Shown here in pieces: positions 27,601-39,700 of a stretch of 64,000 nucleotides of DNA. This DNA comes from Cruorifilaria tuberocauda. Its lineage: Eukaryota; Nematoda; Chromadorea; Rhabditida; Onchocercidae. The stretch's first letter is position 1. The number at the start of each line of letters is the position of its first letter. Below the pieces are notes generated by a model. That model did not search any database, was not told the DNA's origin, and was given only the letters and a program-made list of their open reading frames with translations. Location of the stretch: positions 1 to 64,000 of the forward strand of contig JABVXU010000157.1 of the NCBI GenBank assembly GCA_013365365.1, written 5' to 3'. Position numbers and translations under genes: made by a program.

Positions 27601-29156
27601 TTCTAATCAAAGAAGGATAACTGTCATTGATAATTACGAAATTATTATCTTAATATGAAAGTAAAATTTTTAAAAACTATTGCTAAATAAAACAAGCAAA
27701 AAATTAAAAAGTTAACTTAGCAAAAATAATTAATATCATTCCATAATCAAATGAAACTCTATTTTCTTTCTTTTTTAGTACATATTTAGCCATATAATAT
27801 CAATTTCAAATTTCATGTTTTTTTTTGCTTAATTAACTTTTAATTAATTACCTACAAAATCAACTTTTAATTTTTTGCTTGCTTTATTGAATAGTATTGG
27901 ATAATATTAGTATGATATGTGCCATTGCAAAGATTTAATAGTGAAAGCCTATTTTAAATTCATTTCAAAGTGTAATAACCGGTTCAGAGAAATTGCCTAT
28001 CCTTCTTTTACCCTTTTAACAAAATAGAAATTTTTTTCTAATTAATATTCAATTTAATGATCGGAGAAAAAAAAGAGAGAGAAAAGGAAAAGAAAAAAAG
28101 TTAAAAGGATGACTAAGTTTTTTTTGAAAGATTTCATTGATCCGAAAACTTTTTTCGGTTCATACTAAGACGGAAATTTAATAGGAGAAAAATTCTTTTG
28201 TTTTTTACTTTTTCTGTGTTAAGTTGATTTATAAGTTTCTTTTAAAAAGAAAAAGAAAGCAGATATTTGTCAACTTTTTTCTTTTTCGTTCCTTTTCAAA
28301 CTTTCCAAATAAAGAAGTTATTATTCGTAGACAAAATGGAAATATCTGTTAACGATTGAAAATTTTTTCCCAAATTTTCAAACGATAACTAATTTCTCCT
28401 TCCGTTAAAGTAATTTAAGATTTCTAATGCAACATTCTTTGTTTAAGTGATCTGTTCGTAAGTTTAGGCAGATAGATGACATTTAATTTGAAATTAAAAT
28501 TTCAGATCAATCTCTCGAATAATTATTTTCTTTAAATAAATCAATGAAGCAGAAAATAAAATAAGGAAATTGTTTAATTTAAAGGCAATCATTTCTATCA
28601 TCCTTTTGAGCAAATTATTATTCTACACATATTTTAATATTGCTAAATTAAATTTGTAGAAATTAGAAATAAATTTGAAACTGTACAAGAGAATAAACAA
28701 ATGGAAGCTATGAATATTTCAAGATTAATTTCTCAAGATTAATCAGCAAGAAATTTTCAAGTATTCAAATTTAATTTAAATTCATAAATAATAACAAATA
28801 GAGACAAATAAGTAATAAATTAATTGATTGATATTGTTTAATTATTGTAATTTAGCGTTTAATTAATGGATTAATAAACTTTTGCAAATTGAACATTGGA
28901 AATTTGACAAATTTTGAAATTTTTTATACATTTGCCGGGAAAACATCAAGAAATCACGGCAGAATACATTTATAAATCATTTGTTCTTTCATTCAAAAAT
29001 ATAAAAATTCTTTCTGTTTAAAATTATCAAAGTAATTAATATGCATTAATTAGCAAAGTAATTTGTAAAAATCATTTGACACTTCCTTCTTCTCCAAAAT
29101 GTATTTTTGCATTCATATTGAGTGAGTTAATTTTTTTGCAATTTATATTTAAATAT

Positions 29157-29512
29157 TTCACGCACACGTGAATCTAATGACAGACGTGTATTGCCTTGAG
29201 TTCATTGGTAATACGAGCGATATACGTCTATTAATCAAAAAAATTCACTACTATAATCAGTAAATCTAAAGAATGTATATGAATCTATGGATACCTATAT
29301 GCGTGTGAAACTGCGAGTAAATTTGTATGGACGTGAATTCAAGAGTATGCTTGCAAACATTCAAAAGCATACGTGCATGTCTGTGAATTCCAATTTACAA
29401 GGGATATATTTTTGTGGTGTGAATTAAAGAATTTACGTGGATACATGATTTATGTTTGTATGTGTGACGTGTCTGCAGAATTTATGTATAACTTCAAGGT
29501 TTATGAGTGAAA
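29157..29512 (+). repeat. Degenerate ACGTGAATT-type array
   Basis: Repeated variants of ACGTGAATTC, ACGTGTATT and ACGTGGATAC are spaced tens of bases apart, interleaved with TATGT/GTATG words. Too diverged to define a clean unit by eye. Confidence 0.45.
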
Positions 29513-30275
29513 ACTTCACCGTTGAAAGATATTCTGAGGCAACTTTTGTTTACTTTAAATTGCAGCAAACAACAACGAATTCTTAAAATAATATTATTAC
29601 AAAATATTAAATAATGTTAAAACAATATTGCACTGTACCAATATGATGCTAAAATAATGCAAAATAATTATATAATACTCGATTACTTATAATTTGTTTT
29701 TTTGTGAGATAATTCACTTCGTTTTTTTTAATTTTTAAATTGAATTTATAGTTATCTTTTTTCCTAACAAGCAACAATTTCATTGCAGCAAAAGATTTTG
29801 AAATTACGTGAAAAAGTAAAAAAGGAATGTATTATTCCCATCATTTTGCTTTTTCTTTTCTTCATTTTCCAATTTTTCCTTTGTTCTTTTTACTCTAAAA
29901 AAGTTTTAATTGACACGAAAGCTTACCTTTCCCATTATCTTTAATGGACTAATACATCTAAAAGATATTACAGTCATACCTATTAATGCCTGTTAAATAA
30001 TGAATGAAATAATAATTTTCTTAATGTACAATATTTTCTTTTATTATACTTAAAAACAAATTTTTCATGCGTCATCAAGCAGTGTATGTACCTGAAATTT
30101 ACCTCATCTGAGGCCATTTTCACCATTTTGCTCCATTAGCATTGATGAGAATATTCTAAATTGTTTGAGTTCCGATTATCCATTTATGCTTGGATGATGT
30201 AACCAAGTACATCTATTTCTCTTCTCATCCATTTTATTAAAAATCGCAATTTCATTAAAAAATATTTTGTTGTAG

Positions 30276-30475
30276 AAATTTCGGAGTTAATTTAAAAGAA
30301 AACGTTCTTTTTGCAAGATATGGTTTTCTCGTTTAGAATTTTAACAATCATAAACTGACATAAAGAGAAATTCCGGAATAATTCTTACGGATCTTTCTTT
30401 ACGGAATTATCTCGGAGTTTCTATAGGAGAATATAAGATATTCTGTTATAGAAGTTCCGGAATAATCTTTAAGAG
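30276..30475 (+). repeat. Degenerate GAAATTCCGGAATAATTCT repeat
   Basis: Four related segments appear: GAAATTTCGGAGTTAATT, GAAATTCCGGAATAATTCTT, ACGGAATTATCTCGGAGTTT and GAAGTTCCGGAATAATCTTT. They are spaced 25-80 bases apart, some in mixed orientation because the core is nearly palindromic. Confidence 0.5.
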
Positions 30476-33400
30476 GAAATGATCAATGATTTTTTTTTCG
30501 TAGAATGACAATTCTTCTCATCTACCGTATTATCAATCATGATTTGATAAATAAGATCGTTTAATTATTGCTTTTGATTGATTGTTTTAAAATGGAAATG
30601 ATTATATTCGAAACAATGAATCATTTAATTTTTTTTTAATGTCCTTTTTGTTGATAATTGAGCTTTTTTTTGTCATAAATAAGTTTTGAACAATTTTAAT
30701 TTCATTTTCTTTTTTCTTTTGAAAATTTATTAATCTTTCATTAGCCATTAATGAGCGATTCAAATTTGCTATCATTTATTTTGTTTCGTTCGTATTATTT
30801 GCATGAATACACTTTTCTCTTATCATTTCCTTCAGTAACTTTTCTTTTTATCTCTTCTTCGTTTTTTTAAAAAAGTTTTCTACAGTAAATCGTTCTTTGT
30901 AAGCGTGAAAATCTAAATGTCTGACGTAGTTATGAGGTGCAGAAAGTTCACGTAAATGATTAAGGTAGTGGAATGTGTTGATCTGAAATTTCAAAAATTT
31001 TATCAGTGAATTAGATAATAGAAATGACTATTTCATTTCAACCACTAAATGTTTCGAATTTTTTGAGTGACTTAAAAGGTAACAATACTTGTAGAAGAAA
31101 GATATTGGACGATTAAAGTTTTTAAAGCGCGAGATTAAGTTTATTTCACAACAAATTAATTAAATTTTCAGAGTTAATGACATAATAGAAAATTGAAGAT
31201 AGAAGAATCATCAGAAAAGGTTTTTAATTAATTATTTTCTGACAATTATTGTTATAGATGAGCAAAATCTTTCTTTTCAACCGAAGAAATATTCCAATCG
31301 AAAAATTTTTAAACTCTTTATTTCTACCATTTTTCGAATAATTTATGCATGGTTATATTATAATAATGATAGGATTAGGAAGAAACAAAATAATCATCAT
31401 AAAATGTTAATTCAGGACTGGAAGTAAAACTATAATTAATCATTGGAACTTCGAAATTAGTATAACATTTAAGAAGTTGAATTCTCGAATTTTTTAATTG
31501 AGATAGAAATGAACGGCATTTTATTCACATCTTTCCGAGCTAAATTTACGTGTATGATAAGGTGGAGGTAATATAATTTTGTAAGTTGCGTGTGACACGT
31601 ACAATTCAAAATCTTTTTAATTTTTCTAAGCAGCACATAAAATAGAGATAAAAGTTTTTGTTCATTCTGTTCTTTTATTCTTTTTCAAAAACTTTCATTT
31701 CATTAAAGATATGTTCGTGGTAGTATGATTAATGATCAGCTTGCTACTGATAAATTAATTAAAAATCATATTATGAGATATCTAATCAGATAATCAGAGT
31801 CAGATAGTTCAAATAAGCCTGAAAATGTTTTAAGACTTCAAGAAATGATGTCGTTGTTTTGTTGACATCCAAGAATAAACAATTTCAAAAAAAGAAGAAA
31901 GAAATTGAAATCAAACACTTTATAATTGTAACAACAGCTTACTCATTGATAATTTAAGGTTCATATAGCCCTTTTATCACTGAGTTTAATCATATTTAAG
32001 TTGTAGAAAATTTTCAATTCCGATAATTTGTTCGGTTTAATGCTGAAATATTCAATGTATGATTGTTTTATAGATTTGATTATTTACATTATTGCTTATT
32101 TCTTTTCCTTGCATTCTTCCATTTTGTTATTTCAATTTTTCCTGAAAAGAAATTTTCTCTTTGTTTTTTTTAATTTTTTCGTTAGTCCAAATTTTAAATT
32201 ATGCCATAGAAAAAAATTTTTTAAGTAATTAATAACTTCAGTTATTGCTTATCTTAATAGCATCATCTACTTGTATTACCTCTGTATGAAATATTCAATT
32301 ATCTGTTAAGAAAAAGCTGGAAGCAAAAAACTCAGAAGGGAAAAATTTTTAATTTAAAAATAATTAGTTGTTGTATATAAATTTCAAAATTACATATCAA
32401 TTTATCATTATGATCATTGCTAATTAAAACGATGTTTGGGAGTATTGAAAAAAGTACTTAAAACTTTTTCCTTACTATCTAGAAGAAAGACAATTTTTAG
32501 ATACTTAATTACTTAACTGCTTGAAAGATTCAGCTAATGAAAGACAATATGAATGTAAGTTAATAATAATGTTATAAAATGATGAAATCATAAGGGAAAA
32601 AACGGTCAACAAAGGTAACAATTCGAGAAAGGTTTAAATACCATTTGTAGTTTGCATAACAACCAATAAAAGGTAGCAATTGAAATATTAATAAATATAT
32701 CAATGGTAAATAAAGTAGAGAATGAATGGTTAAATCGAAATCGAAACAAATAAGCACAAAAAAGATATTTTCTTCATTTATATTTTCCCATGGATTCTAT
32801 TCTGAAGTATGCTATTGTTGAATTCTTCGTAACGTAATTATTAGCTCATAAACAAGGAGCTGAAAAATTCGTTTAACTTTCAGTATTACTTATTTTTAAA
32901 TTATTCAAATTCATCCGTTTTAAGATGAATTTTAAAACTTTTTTCTTGTTTTGGTTAACTAAACGTTAGCTTTAGTGTTTTCGTTGACAATATATAGTTT
33001 TGTTAACCCAGCTTATATTACTTTGAGGTTTGGATGAATGAATATTTTTCGATTTATATTCCAATGCTTGAATAATTCGTCAGAACATATACACACCCAC
33101 GTTGATGTAAACATAAGCTATAAATTGCTTCTATGATTAGCAAAAAGCCTTATTGTTCTTATTGTTTTCTATAGTTTTCAATCTTATCCTAAAATGCAAT
33201 TCTATCTTCAAGCATTAGTCCCGGTATTTCTTGAATCTTAGTTAAAAACATTGATTTTAAGTGAATCATTCTATTTTGTCGATAGTTAACGCATAATATT
33301 AATGTACAAAAGAGAGTATTAGTAGAGGCGCAAATTGACAAGAGAATATTATTAATTACTGTGTAAATAAGGATCGAAAATCAGGTGAAGATCACATATT

Positions 33401-34863
33401 GATAGATAGAATAAAAATTTTTAAATTTCACTCAGCAATTTCAAGAATGCTTAATTATGTTCTCTTTCTCTTCCTGAGAAATTATTTCTCATTTTAATTT
33501 TTCCAATCACCTCAAATTATTTGTTTACTTTGCTAAATCACAGGACAAAAGATCAGTGCATAACAATAGAACAGGTAATTTAATTAAGTAAATACCGTAT
33601 AAAAGTTCCAGTTATAACTAAAATACATTATAAATAGGCAGTATCCGAACTCTTCTATTACAGGAATTAAACATATACTGCTGATAATATTGTGATAACA
33701 AACAATAATTTCTATTTTTTCTTGCTAATAATTATTCATCTTTTAGTTTTCTTTTTTATTTCTCATTCTTCTTATTTTAATCATTTTCGATAAATTTCCA
33801 TTCATTTTCTATTTTCTAATAATATTCCATTCTGAAGACAAATTAAAAATTTTTCATTTCAATTTTTCTGCCATAAATTTATTTCGATTTGAAAAAAATT
33901 GAAATAGTTTTCATTTTTTTTTCTGACAAAAAAACAAAGCTAATTCAAATATTTGATAAATTTATTAGTTCAAAGCAAAATTTTCACCAATTCGATGCAT
34001 TTCCTGCTTTATTCAAGTTTGATTAATTTAGGAATGTGAAAGTAAGAATGAAAAACTAAGCCATATGAATAGTTAGATTGATAAATGAATTTCGTTAATT
34101 AGCTAACTCATTTCAATTTCTTTCTTCTTATTCTCTCCTCCTTCTTTGAATAACATAATTAAGAATTTTCATGATTAAATTACGGTTTAATTACAATCTC
34201 GATCTTTATTCATTTCTTTCTATTGCACGGAAAATACATCTTGCAGTTTTCTTAGTTTTTCATTTGTCTTACTTTATTTTCTTTAGTCTTATTTAATCGG
34301 AAATTGACTGTAATAATTGTTCGAGATTCCTTATATATAAGTATAACGATTCTTTTTTGTTTGATAAATCAATAATTATATGATTTTTTTTTATCAAGCA
34401 TTGAATAAAGATAAGAATCATTTGTGTTTGACTTTTAAATAAACTAAATTAATGAAATAGTGAATTTGTGCATTTTAATTTGATATAATACTAAATAAAT
34501 GATAACAAAATTTATGGAACGATTCTCCTCGAATACAGTAAATAAAATTTCAATTATTTTATTATTTTTTCAATTTACGAAAAAATCGTTTTTTTCTGTT
34601 CTATTTATTTCGAGTGAAAAATTAGAATTTTACTAAAAATATTAAGAAAAATTTTTGTTCTTCAAAATTATCATAATTATCACATATGCCATATAGTGAT
34701 TTCCTTTTAATGATTATTTGTAATCAAATTATTTTGTCTATTCCTAAGACTTCTGGTAAAGAATAAAATTAATTTTTAAATTATGATATAAATTCTATGT
34801 GTTGGCTTTTTCTTTGAATTATTTTTTTGACCAAATAAAAATTTTTTCATTCCTTTTTTGCTC

Positions 34864-34870
34864 ATTTTAG
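34864..34870 (+). promoter_or_regulatory. Spliced-leader acceptor of flp-6 (ATTTTAG)
   Basis: A pyrimidine-rich ATTTTAG lies 34 bases before the flp-6 start codon with no coding upstream. This is the expected position for nematode SL1 trans-splicing. A cis-spliced non-coding 5' exon is the alternative. Confidence 0.55.
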
Positions 34871-34904
34871 CAATACTAGACGTTATACAAAATTCATATA
34901 TGAA

Positions 34905-35955
34905 ATGTCCATGCCAATACTATTGATGATTGTGATGATGATGATATATGGTGATATGGAAGAAGTGGAATGTTTAGACATATATGAAAACGATCCGGAA
35001 ATTGTTGATCAAGAAATTCGAACATTGTGCAGTCTTGATCCAAACCTTGACATTTGCCATGGTGTTTCTTCTTCCTTCCTTTAAATTTTAATTAAAACAC
35101 TCTTTGAGTATGAAATTCTCTAGAAGAAAAAAATGTTTTCATTGATAACAAAATTATCATTAAATGATAATGTGCTATAGACAAGCGGAGAACAAGCTAT
35201 GTGCGTTTCGAACGATTGTACCCTCTCTTCCCACAAATGGAACCACACTTGAACGAAAAACGGAAAAGCGCATATATGAGGTTGTAACGATTCTTTTTCG
35301 CTTTAGTTTTTTATCAATTAATCAGTTCCTTTTTCGTTTCTCTTGCTATTTGCTAGCTATTTTAGATTTGGGAAACGTTCTTATGTAGATACGAATGATT
35401 ACGTAAAAAGAAAGTCAGCATATATGCGGTGAGTTATTTATGTTTAAGAAAAATTGGAGAATAGAATAACTGGAATCACTGAAAGTATGAATAAAGAGGC
35501 TTACTTAGTTGGATGAAATAAAGTTAAGGAATTAAAAAGCTTAAAAAAATGTCTTAGGAAGGAGTAAGCATAGCCTATTGCTTTTTTTCGTATCTATTTA
35601 AGTTGATGATGTCGTAACGAAAAATATTTCTTACTTATTAACTCAAAAGGAAATTTATCAATTCATATGTTTATTCATCCAATTCTTATAATGTGTAATA
35701 TAAAAGCAATGTAAGAAATGACAATAAAAGTATCATCTAAAATCAATCTAAACATTTAAAGCATCTAAAAACCATTTAAAAATCTAAAATTTAAAAAGAA
35801 AATAAATTGAATCTCCATTTCCTTTTTTCACTTCACACTCAGATGAAAAATTTCAATAACTCAAATAAATTATAGCAATAGAGTTAATATTACTTTTTAT
35901 GCTTCCATATTGTTTCGTTCTATATGTTTGAATATATTTCAGCTTTGGCCGCTAA
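34905..35955 (+). CDS. flp-6: FMRFamide-like neuropeptide precursor, flp-6 type (KSAYMRF-amide)
   Basis: Four exons (34,905-35,061; 35,181-35,280; 35,366-35,428; 35,943-35,955) join in frame to 110 codons plus stop. Residues 1 to about 20 form a Met/Ile/Leu-rich signal peptide. An acidic spacer with Cys23, Cys42 and Cys51 follows. A degenerate repeat RTSYVRFER sits at 56-64, and two intact KSAYMRFG peptides at 81-88 and 102-109. They are flanked by KR processing sites, and the second ends in Arg and the stop codon. KSAYMRF-amide is the nematode FLP-6 peptide; the C. elegans precursor is recalled to carry six copies, so this one is reduced. The gene encodes a secreted precursor cut by proprotein convertases and amidated through the glycine. 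Each intact repeat is split by a phase-2 intron inside the Arg of MRF, so no single exon shows RFG. The start was chosen because the upstream acceptor and signal peptide fit. An AATAAA lies at 36,145. Confidence 0.88.
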
Positions 35956-36779
35956 ACGAAGAAGTAAAAAAACACCATCCGAGTTTTCATGAATAATTAT
36001 TTACTTAGTATAACGTATTTGCGTCCCTGTCCAAACAGAACTATATCTATTGCTCTTGTTTGTCATCTTGTATCGATTGCATTATTAATAATTAATAGTG
36101 TCAATTTGCATAAAAATATCGTGGAGTTCACGGAACAATGAAAAAATAAAGTTATAAGCATCATCATAAATACTGTAATTCGTCCACTACTTTTCAGCAC
36201 TAACTACGTTAGAGTCTGAAATAGTAGAAATAGTGTGCGAAGTTTTTCATTCACATGCATGACAAATATACAATGCTTATATTTATTTATGAGTGCTCAA
36301 CGATGCAAAATAAACTTTACCTGAACCAAAACAACAATTTTAAAACGAAAAATTGAACAAAAAACTTCTATGTATTCAATATGATAAAAGCGATGAACAT
36401 TGTAAACTTTTCCTCTATGACTGCTATATCACAACAAAGACGCAATCGATAACATCAAACGATATTTCAATCCATTTTCATGAACATTATTCATTAATCT
36501 ATCACTTATTCCCAATTTGTGTTCAGAGGATGGAAATAATGATGACATACAAGAATATATTTATAAAAAAGTATTCTTAAGCTTAAAAGCAGCTTAACAG
36601 AAAGCGTTAATATTTCTTGAAGAATTAAAGACAAAAAGTTATCCATAGAATGTTCATAAACAAACAAGAAAAAAATAAAACTACACAGAAATTTGTACAA
36701 AGGAATATGTACTTCATAACTATCGCCTGCCATTTGTTTTTCGATTCACGAGAATTTAGAAACTTCGTCCAGATTGCTT
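35956..36779. other. Convergent intergenic region
   Basis: About 820 bases separate the 3' ends of flp-6 (plus) and the 493-aa gene (minus). AATAAA signals on the plus strand at 36,145-36,150 and 36,308-36,313 can serve flp-6. No further gene is supported; open frames here lack coding character. Confidence 0.6.
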
Positions 36780-39700
36780 TTATAATTTCTCATAATTGAG
36801 GTTCATCATCAGCTGCGTAACATTTGCATACAGTCTATAAGTTAGAACAGCATTAGTAAGCTACATGAAAGATCGATCAAGTTTCGATCGAGTTTAAGAT
36901 GTTAAAGAACATACATTTTATCTGCAGCCGCAATTTGTCGACGAACTTCTGGTATTTGCCATGCTCGCACCCAATATTCCGATGCCCGATTATTCAATTC
37001 TTCCTGCTTATTTTCAGAGAATTCCTCATTCAGAATAGCGTTGGAATTGCCTTCAACAATAACAGAAAATACAACATATTATTCTTAACGGCTAATACTT
37101 ATTTAGAGAGCCTCAGCCTACCTCAATTATTAAAAAATAATATAATAAAAATCTGGTTCAAACATTTACAGTACTATTTATTCAGATATTAATGTAGAAT
37201 TCCTGGTTTAGAATAAATGTACTAAAATAAATTTTTAATTCTATTCATCATCACTAGTGGTATCCTTTCTTGCAGATCACTAATCTTCAAAAACACCCTC
37301 GTTTCCTCTACTACTATAAATTATTATTCACAATTACTGCATCCCTTAAAAACTTAAACAAACTGAAGTGAAATACACAATAGTTAACTAACTAAAACCT
37401 TCTTGAAATTTATAAAGCTAGGAAATACAAAAAATCATACAAAGGAAAATAGAAAAAACCTAGCGTGCGAGACTCATTTGTGTTGTTGCTGTATGTTGAT
37501 GAGTTAATTTGAAGAACGTGCGGCACCACAGTACCAAAAGCAGGCTCTTTCAATGGGTCATGTTCTTCTGTTTCCAGATTTTCCACATCATCGTTACCAA
37601 ATATATTATTACAAGAAAAGTCTGAAGCAATTATTCTAAATTAATTTGATGTATAAATTTCTAAAATCACCTAAAGATTTTTATGATCACATTAATTTTG
37701 TCGAATAGATAGTTTTTATGCATGGAAATAAAAAAAAGAAATGTTCAGTAATGGCAGTCTTAAATTCGTACAACAATACGTCTTCATGGGTGTATCTTCC
37801 TTATTTCCTCCTTTTATGCCATTTAACTAATAAACGAACCATATTTTAATACTGAAATGAAATTTTCCTTTTTAGAAAAAAAAAGAAAAATTAACCTGGA
37901 TAAAAGTTATCATCAACTTCCTGAAATGCAACCGGCATTAGAATACAGTAATCAGATATGATTAAAAAGTTTTCAGTTAAAAATCATTCGTAACGAATGA
38001 ATAAATGACTTACTTTCTGAGTTGTTTCGAGCAAATCGGAGGAAAAATCTGGTGAATGTTGCTGATTTTCCTGAAAATGATTATAAAATATCTCGGAGTT
38101 AATAAAATAAAATATAAAATATCGCGGACTATCTGACTATAAACTATAAACTATGAATAAACTATAAACACTAATGTTTTAGAAAATGGAACTCTGTATT
38201 TCATTGCAGCAATAGAAAAATGATGATTAAAAATTCTTTGAGCAACGAAATTATACTGCGGATTATGTGGAATGAATCGAGTGCATAATTATTATATGAT
38301 CAACTTTCGTGTTAAATGATCCAGTGCTTGATCAAAAAGATAAGATATTACTACCATTATTTGTCATGATCATTTTTTCAGCCTTTTATTATATAGCTAT
38401 CCAATTATATGACACCTTCTAATGGTTTTTTATCATTCGTTTAAACCAAGAATAATAAAGACAAACTTCAGTGCAGAAGTCAATTGTATCAACTTTTCCA
38501 TTGCACTGATCTTCCTTCACGGAAATAAATTCCTGAAAATAATACTATTCTTATTTGAAAAATTTACGAACGCGAATTTCATATGAACCTATACATCCCT
38601 ATAAATTAATTCAATAAATTTATGCACAAGCTTCACCAGGAATATTAAATAAATAATCCCAATAGGTCATTTAAGATAAAGTTTTGGACGACTATAATGC
38701 ACACTTCTGTACTTAACCTTTTCGTACAAAAATGTTTATGACATTAATAGGTAAATTTTAAACATGGAAGCATCAATTTTATTTACCTCAGCAAATTTTC
38801 ACTTCTCTTATGCTAATAAGTGCCGTAGTCAGGGACGATAATTCATTTAAAATATATGGTTAAAGCCTAATTTATAGGAGAATTTCCACAAATTCAGCAA
38901 ATTCTTAGTTAAGTTAAGAAGCATAGTCGTAGGGAAAAAAAAGAGAAAGCAAAATATTTAAAGAGTGAACAGACCTCATTAAGAACGCTAAACACTCCCC
39001 AAAAAGCACCAGTTTGCTTGGATGGCATGTTTTTGCAGACGATCAAGGACAAGTATCTATTGCAGTAATCCTGTCGAAATTTTCTTGGTCCGAATTCCAC
39101 TTTTCCAAGTGTTTCAGTTTCAATAGTTACTTCACCAGTTGAGTAATATTTTAAATTATCAACTGCAATTGTCGTCGAAATTTCTACCTATCAAAAATTT
39201 TAAGCTTTTAACCATTCAGGTAATGTCAACAATATAACCATCGAAAGACTAGTGTTTTCCACTACCAGTTTTATTGCTGATGATATATTTGATATACTAC
39301 GTAAGACTTTCAGCATGAGCTTACATAAAAATAATCGCAATATCATTCTCTTGAAAGAGACAGTCTCAAACTATTTCATTTAATACATTGGGAAGAAACA
39401 ATGATTGAGGTAATAGATAAAAAAACTTTTTCAATACTTTTCACTTCCTACACACAATTTAGAATTTTCGAATCGAATTTAATCATCACGATATTCCAAG
39501 AGAATCAAAAAACAAGAAATCTTCTGTTCATGTTTCTTAATTTCTAATAGTGAAACTAACTTGAACTGTATCATTGTAAGTTTTTGCTGGAAGCACAGGT
39601 TCAATTATTTCGAATTGTTTTCCTTGTAAATAGCAGTCAAGAAAGGGATGTCCAGACGGCCTAAAGAGCAAAATCATTACGCTATTTTGATTCCATTAAA

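Larger units (their letters stand above)
19160..34860. other. Long AT-rich stretch upstream of flp-6
   Basis: No gene supported over about 15 kb. It holds purine and G/C-rich blocks at 19.8-20.9 kb, TTATC/ATT triplet tracts (21,186-21,245; 23,460-23,525), degenerate tandem repeats, two perfect AACCGGTT octamers and many A/T runs. Given its position it may hold distal regulatory DNA for flp-6, but that is inference. Confidence 0.5.

Noticed and set aside
37222..37307. Possible extra terminal exon (EETRVFLKISDLQ...) of the 493-aa gene
   Set aside because: Including it stops the protein before two clearly coding downstream exons, and no donor joins it in phase to them. Direct splicing from 37,460 to 37,050 keeps the frame.
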